Assembly: GCA_037962975.1 (NCBI GenBank)
Contig: CM075669.1
Coordinates: forward strand, 117,506,501 to 117,570,500
Origin: Clitoria ternatea
Lineage: Eukaryota; Streptophyta; Magnoliopsida; Fabales; Fabaceae
Length of the DNA stretch: 64,000 nucleotides
Direction: 5' to 3'
Shown here: positions 23,766 to 32,963 of the stretch, piece by piece
Position numbering within the stretch: the stretch's first letter is position 1
How the letters are laid out: each line of letters opens with the position of its first letter
Position numbers and translations under genes: made by a program
The notes under the pieces: generated by a model
The model's database searches: none
What the model was told of the DNA's origin: nothing
The model's input: only the letters and a program-made list of their open reading frames with translations

Positions 23766-25740
23766 GTGAAAAGTGACTTATTTCAGTCGGCTTTTCACCA
23801 CTCAGATTCCTCAGTCATCACAATCAGTATTGTATCCATTAGTATCATTTGCACGCAGCCTTTTATTCATTCATCCACTCGGCATTCTCTAGTAGTCGGT
23901 TTCTTCCACTCGGTTCCCTCACTCCTCACTCAGTTTCGTTCATTTATCTTTCACTCGTCCTTCTTTTCATGAATTCTGTTATCCATTCTTCTTCTCAGTC
24001 GTTGATTCATTCATGCTTTCAATCCACCAAGGTTCTTCCTTTGTTTCATTACTCGATTTCACTGCATGTGTTGCTTGTTCATCCAGCCTTTCATTCACTC
24101 ATTCTCTCGTCTACGCGTTTTGTCATTCAATCGTCTTTTTCTTCATCCATTCGGTATTCCGTTCACTCGGACTCCTATGCAGTCATTATTATATTCACTC
24201 GTTTTTCTCACTCATTCGCTCCATATCATTCTGACTTTCGTTGTGACCTCATTTTTCACTCGTTTTTCATTTCACTCGTTCTTTATTTCACTCGGTCACT
24301 CTATTTCATTCATCCTTCATTCCCTAGTAAATCCTTCACTCGTCTTTATTTTCTCATTTTTCATTCAATCAGTATTCTTGCCATCCAGTATATCATTCAC
24401 TCGTTCTTTCGATTTACTTTAGTTCTATTGTGTTCCTTACTCATCTCTCCGTAAGTTTTTCATTAGCTCGTTTTACATTCACTTGGTTTATTTCAATCAG
24501 TTTCTTATCCTTTCGCTTTTCTACTCGTCTCTCTCTGTATTTCATTCATGTAATTGTAATACACATATATTATTCACTCGGCCATTGTTCACTTGTTTCC
24601 CTCGCCGCACTCTTCCCTGACCTCGTCCACTCAGTATATTCATCCACTCAGTTTCCAATATATTGGTCCTTTTATCTTCTTCTTCGTCTATATTTCACTC
24701 ATGTTTGTTCGCACGGTCGGTTAGCCATTCTTTCCTGTCCTTTCACTTGTTGTTATATTTGTCCGACCTCTCGCTGTTTGTTCATTTGTTTTTTCACTTT
24801 TACCCGGTTTAATCCACTCGGTATTCATTTACCCATCGTTTCATTCCACTTATTTTTCTCAGTTTTCTCACGCTGTCAATTTTTCTTTTTCATCTACTCG
24901 TGTTTCATTCGCGATTGTCACACTCAATTTCTTGTCTTCGCGTTTTTCATTCCCTGAGTTTCTCCATTGTATTCATTTTATTCACTCGGCCTTTTATTTA
25001 CTCGGTATTTCATTCATTCCATTTTTACTCCTGTCATTTTCTGTTTTTCGCCCGAACTCTCATTCTCATTCACTCATATCTCTGATCTATATTACTCAGT
25101 TTCATCCACTCGTCCTTTCTTTCGCTCAGCCTTACTCTCATTCATTCTTTCTTCCACGCACTTCTTTGTTCACTCATACCTCACGACGGTTGTTCACTCG
25201 TCCATTCATTGTCACACTCGGTTCTCATACACTTATCTTCATTCATTCATTCTTTCACTCATTTTGTGACCCACTCAGTACCCTTTTCATTCAGTGTTTT
25301 ATTCACTCATCACTCAGTTCCTTATTCACTAGATTTCTCGCTAGTTCATTCGGTTCCTTCATTTACTCATCTCTTTCATCGATAGGTATACCTTTTCCTC
25401 ATTTCCATTCGGTCACCCTCTTTTTCGTTCCTCACCCGTCAGTTAGCTTTTCAGTTATGCATTCATTCTTTCCCTTTCATTTACTCGGACTTGCGTTGTT
25501 CGCCTCATTCGTTGATCAACTATTCAATCACTCGGTACCTATTTCCATTCTCACTCGGTTATCATCCTTTCACCCCTTTCATTTTTTTTAGTCATTATTT
25601 ATTTACTTGAGTTTTCATTCATTCGTTCATACTTCTATTCGTTTTTTTTATTATTCGTTTCTTGATTCACTCGTATTCCATTACCATTTTTCACTCGTTT
25701 TTCATGTACTCTATTTCAGGTAATTAAATTTTCCATTTAC
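23766..25740 (+). repeat. CACTCG-rich degenerate repeat stretch
   Basis: About 2 kb built from variations on TTCACTCGT, TTCACTCGG and TTCATTCATT, with strong T and C bias on this strand. Its core CACTCGG is the reverse complement of the CCGAGTG motif found in A's own LTRs and in solo LTR K. ORFs up to 219 codons open in all three forward frames (for example 24932-25591) and encode only Ser/Phe/His/Leu-rich low-complexity protein. These look like by-products of a stop-poor repeat rather than genes. Confidence 0.85.
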
Positions 25741-26192
25741 TACGTTGTCTTACGGCCTGTTCATTTATCCATCTTCCATTCTCCTATGTCCATTTGGCAT
25801 CACATTGGTATCATCCCACTCTTCCTCGATCTTCTACCCCTCTAGTAATTGAGTATTCAAAAAAAAAAACAATAATAAATAAAAATTAAATAAAATATAT
25901 AAATAATAATAAATAATAAACATAATAATAATAATAACAGTAGTAATGCATTTAATAAAAGTAATAATTAAAGTTGACCGCATTTACGCGTTTCTGGAAA
26001 ATTGAATTCTTCGTTATAAAAGAAAAGTCCTTTCAGTTTCCAACCTTTAGTACCTGTGTTGAACTTGAGCTGAAGATGAAATGACACTTTCTGATTTCTG
26101 AGAAAGGTATCACCTTTTCACTTCTTTCACTTTGCAGTTCGTGGTTATTATCTTCTTGTTTTATTATTATTGTTTTCCACTGTTCATAAGCC
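25741..26192 (+). other. AT-rich noncoding segment before ORF3
   Basis: Contains an A-rich and AATAAT-rich tract at 25858-25970, followed by a short pyrimidine-rich leader. A GAAAGGTATCACC splice-donor-like site occurs near 26103. I see no ORF. Confidence 0.6.
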
Positions 26193-26843
26193 ATGCATCT
26201 CACAGTTTGGTTTGTTGTTTTTTTTTTCTTGGATTTCTGTTCTTATTTTTGTTTGATTAGGTTGATTATCATCGTTATTTTAACATTCATCATGAAAAGA
26301 AGATCTCAAAGACTTCTACAGAAACCTAGACCAAACTTCACAGAAGGAAGTGTGCGAAGGAAACAATTAGATACTGAAAGAGAAGTGGCCACCATCACTA
26401 TTTCTGATTCATCTGTCCAGGTCCCTAGTCGAAGTCAGGACCAAGGGGATGTATCTCCTCTGGTTCAAAGGAATGTCCCTCCTGCCAGTGAGGAAAATAA
26501 GTCACCAGAGGTGGAAAGTATTAAAGCTGATGAAAACTGTGCTGTGAACTTTAAAACCGCAGAAACAGAACATCCCAAGCAATTTGTAGGAGCTGGTTCA
26601 TCTTCTTCTTCTTCTGACATTCTTTTAATATTACAGGAATTGCAGGTTGTGAAGAAGATGCAACTTGAAATTTACGATCGGGTTTTGAACCACGATCAGA
26701 TGCTCAGGAAGATTGCTTCGAAGCTGAGGGTTGAGCATTCATCGGAAATGGGAGCCCCACCTGATAGGGATGCATGGTTAGCTTCCATTGGATTCACGAT
26801 TTCCCCTCAGCACGACAAGGATGATGAAGCTCAAAATGTTTAA
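26193..26843 (+). CDS. Element A ORF3, unknown protein in the env-like position
   Basis: 216 codons. The first 33 form a hydrophobic stretch (FVVFFFLDF...LIRLIIIVIL) that overlaps a T-rich leader, so translation may instead begin at Met34 (26292, MKRRSQRLLQKPRP). The rest is hydrophilic: a basic start, an acidic Ser-rich middle with a serine run near residue 137, then a helix-prone segment (LQELQVVKKMQLEIYDRVL) that could form a short coiled coil. In Athila-related elements a third ORF of env-like type often occupies this place after integrase. I see no second membrane segment or clear match to known env-like proteins. Function unknown. The ORF is intact and not low in complexity, so it is more than chance. 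Confidence 0.55.
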   Translation: MHLTVWFVVFFFLDFCSYFCLIRLIIIVILTFIMKRRSQRLLQKPRPNFTEGSVRRKQLDTEREVATITISDSSVQVPSRSQDQGDVSPLVQRNVPPASEENKSPEVESIKADENCAVNFKTAETEHPKQFVGAGSSSSSSDILLILQELQVVKKMQLEIYDRVLNHDQMLRKIASKLRVEHSSEMGAPPDRDAWLASIGFTISPQHDKDDEAQNV

Positions 26844-28439
26844 GCAGTGGTGCCATGTTTTTATAATGTTTCTTATGTATTTAGTTTGAAGCTATTGTAT
26901 TTGCTTGCTGAACACTGAATTTATTTTTATTTTTAATTATGTAATGAAATTTTACTTTCATGTTCAATTGTTTGTTGTTTTATTCGGTTTTTCGTATGTA
27001 TTGGTAAAATCCATGAGTCCCGATTCGATTATGCGTTTCCAAGCACTTCCATTCAGGTAAAAGGGAAGTATTCTAGTATCCCGACTCCTTATTTAATTTT
27101 CCGAGTCTTTATTTGATAAAATATGATAATTATATTTAATTTCCAAATCCATCTTCATAATTTAAAAAAGTTTGCTGATTCGTTAAGCTGTAGTCAGATA
27201 AATTAATTGATCGGTTTTTGCTTAACTCATGATCTCTGACCATAACTATTATTCATCCTTAGTTAAAATGTTTACTCGGCATGCTAGTTAGCAATCTAGA
27301 TGTATGATCTTACATTAAGTTTGGGGACAAGACTGGCTGATTAAATGTTATAATTGTATGAGCTTTTGAGCCTGTTTTATTTTTTCCGAGTGAGCTTGCA
27401 TGCTAGTTAGTGAGTCAGAATTTGCCTCAGTTCTTGCTAATTGTCGTATGTCAACCAATCGAAAATGATGAAGGCCTTCTTTAATTATTTAGCCAGGGCC
27501 AAAAGTAACCTTCCTAATATATTAACCATCCTTTGACCCAATAATATGTTTGAGCCTGAGACCCTTTCATTCGTTTTATGCACCTAACATTACAAGCCTA
27601 TTTATCCAAGAAAAACCCGACTAGAGTACCTTGGATGTTCCACTGGTGAATTACTCGGTTTTTGCTTATTGCTAGGGACTAGCAATTTCTAAGTTTGGGG
27701 ATAAAGAGTGTGCTTAACAGTAATTAAGGACACACTCCGACCTTGATTATGGATAAATATGTAGAAAGATAAAAGGAAGAGAGGCAAAAGCCGAGAGAAA
27801 AATGAACAAAGTTCAGAAAAGAAAAAGAGGTGGAAAGCACCACAAGAAAAATTTTCGATCGGAAAAAGATAGAAAGAAAAAGTCAAGAAAGAAAGAGAAG
27901 TCCGAAGGACTAAAAGAAAAAAAAAGAGAAAGAAGTGCAAAACAGCACGAGATATTAAGTAGCATCCAGTTGGAAAAGTAAAGAGAGTTGTTAGTCGAGG
28001 TAAGTAAGTTAGAATCGAGGCAAAGCATCAGTGGACACATCTTGTAACCTATCTATGACTCGGAAAAACAATAATTGAGCCTGTAGCCGAGCCCCATTAT
28101 AAGCTTAAAAAGCTCTTACTGATCCGATTGAGTTGGCATATTTCATGATATTTAGAACTGTTGCAAGCTTATGTTGATCTAACAAGTATACAGGTGCTGA
28201 GTGCATTTTATTTACCCTACACACCGAGAGAAGAGTTAAACACCGACCAGTGAGGAAAGCATCAGCAACTTGTCTTCCAAAGGAGGTGTAAGTATTTATA
28301 CTTTTAGAAATTACGAGAAGAAAGCATGATCGGTATTCAATAATTATAGTATGAATTAAGTTAAGGAAAGATTGACTGTGTTGATCAATTGCTGATTGAT
28401 AATTAATCTGAATATTTTCTTGAGGACAAGCAAAGTTTT
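26844..28439 (+). other. Element A 3' noncoding spacer with extra PPT-like copies
   Basis: No convincing gene. AAGTTTGGGGA, the core of the terminal polypurine tract, also occurs at 27317-27327 and 27691-27701. A purine-rich run of AAAGAAAAAGA-type sequence spans 27765-27960. The minus-strand ORFs there are its T-rich shadow. Confidence 0.75.
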
Positions 28440-28452
28440 AAGTTTGGGGATG
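28440..28452 (+). promoter_or_regulatory. Element A polypurine tract
   Basis: AAGTTTGGGGATG ends directly at the 3' LTR start TGATAAGT. It follows TTGAGGACAAGCAAAG, a phrase also seen in element E before its 3' LTR (about 63692). It would prime plus-strand DNA synthesis. Confidence 0.85.
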
Positions 28453-30477
28453 TGATAAGTCTTGAAAAGACTTAATTATTCCACTAATTATTTAACATAA
28501 TTTACTAAGTATTGTCTAGTTTTATTATTATTATTTAATAATTTGATAAGAATTCATGTTGTAGTTAATTATTTCAAAAGTATGTTATCTATGTAAGAAA
28601 CCGATTGAAAATTTTAATTAAATAAGGAATTTTGAAGTATTTACAAATTTACTAAGCAGCCAGTGTATAAATGCTAGGCAAGTAGCTATTTATTGGTGTA
28701 GGAACAGGACGGACTCGAGACAAGAAGAAAATTCTGAGTAAAATCTTGCAGAGCCGAGCGAGATTTGATAAATCCGAGTGAGACTTCTTCAATTCCGACT
28801 GAAAAGACTCCAAAGACCGACTGAGTAAGACCTCAAAGATACTGACTCCAAAAGAGAATAAGGGCTCAGAATACTGCATGTAAAACCCGAGTGCCAACTA
28901 CAGAATACCGATTTAATAATTAATCCACCCAAGCGGGAATTAAATCCGCTCAAGCGAGGGTCAAAGACTCCGCCCAAAGCAAGACTCCGCCCAAAGCAAG
29001 ACTCTGCCCAAAGCAAGACTACGCCCAAGCTTACTTAAGAAGACAACGCCCAAGACACCGGTTATAAAAGAGAAGAAGAACGGAATGCTACATAAGAAAC
29101 CGATGTGTTTAGTCATTATTTAATCCGTCCTAGTAAAATCCGGACTCACTCAAGCATAACGTTAAGAGTCCGTCCTCGCCCAAGTTTTGCCATAACGCCC
29201 AAGAGAGAAAGAAACACTGCAGTATTAATCCGGACTCAACCAAGCGAAGCTTAATCCGCCCAAGCGAATACTCAGCAGCTGAAGCATCAAGGCAGTAATT
29301 TAAACACCGTTCCTTCCCTCCAACAACACACTTGGTGCAGTACTGTTCCGCTCCCATTGCCTTCTTCTCTACTACTGCAACCTCAAGTTAACTTAAGAAG
29401 TGAGCTGTCAATTAGCTGGAGCTGAGCTGTACATTAGTTAAGGTTGAGCTGGATCCTGTTAAGAGCTGAGCTGTAATTAGTTAGTTATTTTGTAAACCAT
29501 GTAATTAAATAGTGTTAGTCGTTAGCTTAAGTAGTCCGAAGTTATCAGTTAAGTTAGTTAGGTAGAAACTTATAAATAGGTTGTACATACTCTGTAGATG
29601 GAGGTAGCAAGAATAGTAGTAGTGTGTGTGTAGAGACAGAGAGCAACGTAATACAATTTCATTTTTCCATTTCCAATCTCTTACTACATTTTTCATCTCT
29701 CTAAACTCTCTCCTCCATGACGTTCCACAATCCTTAGATGGAACCGAAGTCTATGGAGTTCTAAATCCCTAAGGTTGGGATTGTGAAGGTGAACAATGGA
29801 ATCTTGAAGCTGTGAGCAAGTAGATCGGCTTCGAAGATCTTGAGGCGAACAAGCTGAGGAGTGGAGCAGAATCGCTGGATTGACAAATCCAGAACGGATG
29901 AAGAACTTCACCAGTGAGGAATCATGGCTGAAGCTTAGGTAACTTCCAGCTTTCTAACTAGTTCAGGCCTAATCAATTTAGGTGAATAGTTAGAGTTCAA
30001 CCTCCAATTTTGCATTAGATTCTTAGGTTAAACGAGCACTTAAGGAATTAAGGTTCATTGCTTAAGGATTAGTGTTTTTCACCTAAGGAATTAGGGAATA
30101 ACCATAAGCGAATTGTCCTCTAGATTGTGAAGTTCGATTATACTTAATTGCATGTTTCTTGAGGAAATTGTGAGCCGAAGCAATCCTGACCTGTTTTCTT
30201 TTAATCACTTTTCACATTTCACCTTAACTCTGTTTCTCAAAATATAAAAATAACTATAAAACACTAAAACCATAAAAACCGAATGAATTTCATGTATTTT
30301 CTGTTGGTTCAGATTGTACTAGTCCTAGATTGAGGTATTTACCACAATCCCTGTGAGACGATCAAATATACTACAATTTTAACGACTGGTGCGCTTGCCA
30401 TAAGTGTGAATCCGAGAGTCACATTTCATTTTACTAAGATTTTACCATCAATTTAATGACTCGGGATTTCAGCACCA
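28453..30477 (+). repeat. Element A 3' LTR
   Basis: 2025 bp, the same length as the 5' LTR, with about 21 substitutions seen by eye (mostly transitions) and no indel noticed. TATA box near 29570. Ends TTCAGCACCA, then TSD CTGGG. No PBS follows, which fixes it as the 3' copy. Confidence 0.95.
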
Positions 30478-30482
30478 CTGGG

Positions 30483-32304
30483 CAAAGGATATTGTCAATT
30501 TATTCAACTGACGATAATCTACACATAATCTCATACTTCCATCTTTCTTCTTGACTAGCAATACCGGCGCTCCCCATGGCGACACACTGGGCCTGATGAA
30601 ATGCTTCTCCAACAACTCTTCAATTTGCTTTTTCAGTTCTACCAGTTTAATAGGTGACATACGATATGGAGCCTTAGACACTGGTTCTGCTCCTAGAATT
30701 AAGTCAATTGAGAATTCTATTTCACGTTCTGGAGGTAAACTTGAGACATTTTCTGGAAATACTTCAGGGAATTCAGAGACAACTGGCATCTCAATTGCTT
30801 CAGATTCACCATTTCCTTTGGAAAGAGTAAACAAGGCAAACAATTGAATTTCTCCTTTTAAAGCAAAGATCTTGGGATTGTCAGAAATAGTGTTTCCTTT
30901 TGATGCAAATATCACGGTCTTGTTATGACAATCCACCAAGACTCGATTCATCGATAACCAGTTCATCCCTAGAATTACTTCCAGATCCTTCAAAGGTAAA
31001 CAAACAAGATTGTCAAGAAAGTTTCTACCTTCTACGAGCACAGAATAATCGTTACACACCTTAGTAGTCCTAAGTTGTGTACCGGTGGGAGTGGAAACAA
31101 TCAGGTCATACATCATAGACTTTACAGATAATTGAAGACGTCTAACACACTCCTCAGAAATAAAAGAATGTGTAGCACCAGAATCAAACAATACAGATAA
31201 AATGGTACCATTGATCTCACACTTACTTTGTACAAGGTCGTCTACTTGGTCTGCCTCTGAACCGCTGATGGCAAAGACTCTTCCTGTTGCTAGTTGTAAT
31301 CTCTTGTCTGTTGACTCTCTATTCTGTCTTAGAGGTTGAACAGTACGCATGTTTCCTCCACGGCCTCCTTGATAACTAGAACCTCTTCGATTATTCATGT
31401 TGTTATTGTTATTGTTGATTTGATGATTCTGTGGACAATTTGGGCTGATGTGACCCTTCTGATTACATCGAAAGCAAGTGACATCTTTTAGGCATCTGTT
31501 GCAGTCACGTATATGGTGATTACCTCCACACTTATGACACTTTATATTCACATGATTATTACGTCTCTCAAAAGATGATGATGATCCTCCCTTAAAATGA
31601 TTTGGATAGAATGATCCTTTCCTTTTGAAGGTAACTGGTTGAGGTCTCAGTTGTCTATTGATCTTCTCTTAAGCTAATCTAGCTTGGTGGTTTTCTTTAA
31701 ATATTCGGCATTTATTGATCAAGATTGAGAAGCTCCAAATTTCTTGATAACAGATAGCCTCTTTGATTTCAAGGTTCAAACCATTCTCGAACTTGATGCA
31801 CTTTGAGGCTTCAGCACCTGCCTGTTGGAAAGGAGGGTAAAAGAGGGATAACTCTTCAAATTTAGCAGCATACTCACCAACAGACATTGAGCCTTGTTTC
31901 AGCTCCATGAATTCCAGCTCTTTTCAGTTCTTCACACTTGCTAGAAAATATTTCTCCAGAAAACAGTCTCTAAAGTTAGCCCAGTCGAATGGTCTGTCAG
32001 TCTCAGTCATACGAATCTTGGCATGGATCCACTAGTTCTCTGCTTCCTCAATCATCATGTAGGTGGCATACTCCACCTTTTCAAATTCTGTGCAGGGTAA
32101 GGATCAAAAAATGCGTTCCATTTCCTTAATCCATAGGTATGCTACCTCTGGATTATAGCCTCCTTTAAACTGTGATGACTTCCTTTTCAAGAAGTGATCA
32201 AATCCGTGAAGTCCTTCAGTATTTCTTGGTTGATTTTGCTTCTCCAAGACCTCAGCCAAGCGGTTGAAAGCGGCTGCCATAGCGTCGTTATTGTTTCTTG
32301 TCAT
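30483..32304 (-). pseudogene. Element B gag, protease and start of RT
   Basis: Minus-strand relics. Gag starts near 32304 (MTRNNNDAMAAAFNRLAEVLEKQ), with the conserved ELKQGSMSVGEYAAKFEEL at about 31910. Two zinc knuckles follow near 31540-31450 (CHKCGGNHHIRDC and CFRCNQKGHISPNC), then the protease DSGATHSFI near 31185. The RT start reads SPWGAPVLLVKKKDGSMRLC and is cut at 30483 by element A right after RQLNKLT. Frame breaks and stops lie near 32103, 31920 and 31670. The same domain order as element C (residues 1-605) supports a Tekay assignment. The RT continues at 15865. Confidence 0.92.
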
Positions 32305-32393
32305 CCTACATTCATAGTTTGGTTTATACTAATTCTAAGGGAAAGTATATCATATACAATTACAAGATTATAACATAACTATAAGTATTTTAC

Positions 32394-32890
32394 TGTAACA
32401 CCCCGACCGCTTTTCAGGAATAAACGACTCTCCCCACAAACCAACACAAGACCTTTCCAGTGTGCTTTGTTCTCACTCATACATTTCCTGAGAACTTCCC
32501 AGGAGGTCACCCATCCCAGAATTACTCCAAGTTAAGCACGCTTAACTTTGGAGTCCATATGTGATAGGCCACCAAAAAGGCTAATGCATTTGTTGGTATA
32601 GGTAGTACGAATTCATTTCTTTAAGCTATCCTCGACTGTATAGTCCCATACCTATACAGTATTTGGATCCCTCTCATTCAGGTATATGTTCGGTTCGTTC
32701 ATGTGTCCCTCCCACTGGAAGCCTGCCAGGAGCCGCTCCTTTTCCGTGCCTATGCACCGACGATCACTCCCCGCTCTCAACAATGCCCGGGATGTCACAT
32801 TCCCTGCTGGAAGCCTACCAGGAGCCGCCCCTTGTCCGTACCAATGCACCGGCGATCACTCCCCGCCCTCAACAGTGTTGGGATGTTACA
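32394..32890 (-). mobile_element. Cassandra-like TRIM solo LTR carrying a 5S rRNA-derived segment
   Basis: On the plus strand it begins TGTAACACCCCGACC and ends GGGATGTTACA, so on the minus strand it has LTR-type ends. It contains a 5S rRNA-like segment on the minus strand, the hallmark of Cassandra terminal-repeat retrotransposons in miniature, whose LTRs use a 5S-type internal promoter. A 91-bp unit is tandemly duplicated (32709-32799 and 32800-32890), so the true outer end may be 32799 or 32890. I could not confirm a TSD (left TTTAC, right TTCCC or TGCCC). It lies in the leader of element B between primer site and gag. No protein is encoded, as usual for this family. Confidence 0.8.
32490..32612 (-). 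repeat. 5S rRNA-derived promoter segment (not a functional 5S gene)
   Basis: On the minus strand AAGTTAAGCGTGCTT (box A, plus 32534-32548) and GGATGGGTGACC (intermediate element, 32505-32516) match plant 5S rRNA exactly. The box C region (32490-32505) differs at one base. The 17-base spacing between box A and the intermediate element is as in true 5S. Outside the boxes similarity is poor (for example 32552-32600), so this cannot be a normal rRNA. It could still bind TFIIIA and RNA polymerase III machinery. Confidence 0.8.
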
Positions 32891-32946
32891 TGCCCACCAG
32901 CTTCCGCCTGGTTCGTCCCTGAACCATACCGTACCAAGAGAGGCTA

Positions 32947-32959
32947 GGCTCTGATACCA
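32947..32959 (-). promoter_or_regulatory. Element B primer-binding site, tRNA-iMet
   Basis: The minus strand reads TGGTATCAGAGCC four bases from the 5' LTR end, complementary to the 3' end of initiator tRNA-Met. The same site is used by element C (48138-48149). Confidence 0.9.
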
Positions 32960-32963
32960 CCAT

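Larger units (their letters stand above)
15871..30477 (+). mobile_element. Element A: near-complete Athila-type Ty3/gypsy retrotransposon
   Basis: 14,607 bp with two 2025-bp LTRs, a tRNA-Asp primer site and a final polypurine tract. The flanking CTGGG duplications (15866-15870 and 30478-30482) are exact. It lies in B's RT domain, in the opposite orientation. Order: 5' LTR, primer site, gag-pol (18016-23398, broken in RNase H), a long noncoding part with a CACTCG-rich stretch, ORF3 (26193-26843), a purine-rich spacer, 3' LTR. RT sequences such as DGYSGYNQI and FMDDFSVFG and the protease DLGASINLMP fit the Athila lineage. About 21 LTR differences were counted by eye (about 1%), so the insertion is fairly recent. 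Confidence 0.95.

Noticed and set aside
23849..25591. Several ORFs of 118-219 codons on the plus strand
   Set aside because: They overlap in all three frames, are Ser/Phe/His-rich and mirror the CACTCG repeat. They are stop-poor repeat translation, not genes.
32490..32612. A functional 5S rRNA gene
   Set aside because: Only the internal promoter boxes match, and the rest has diverged. It lies within an LTR-like unit, as in Cassandra.
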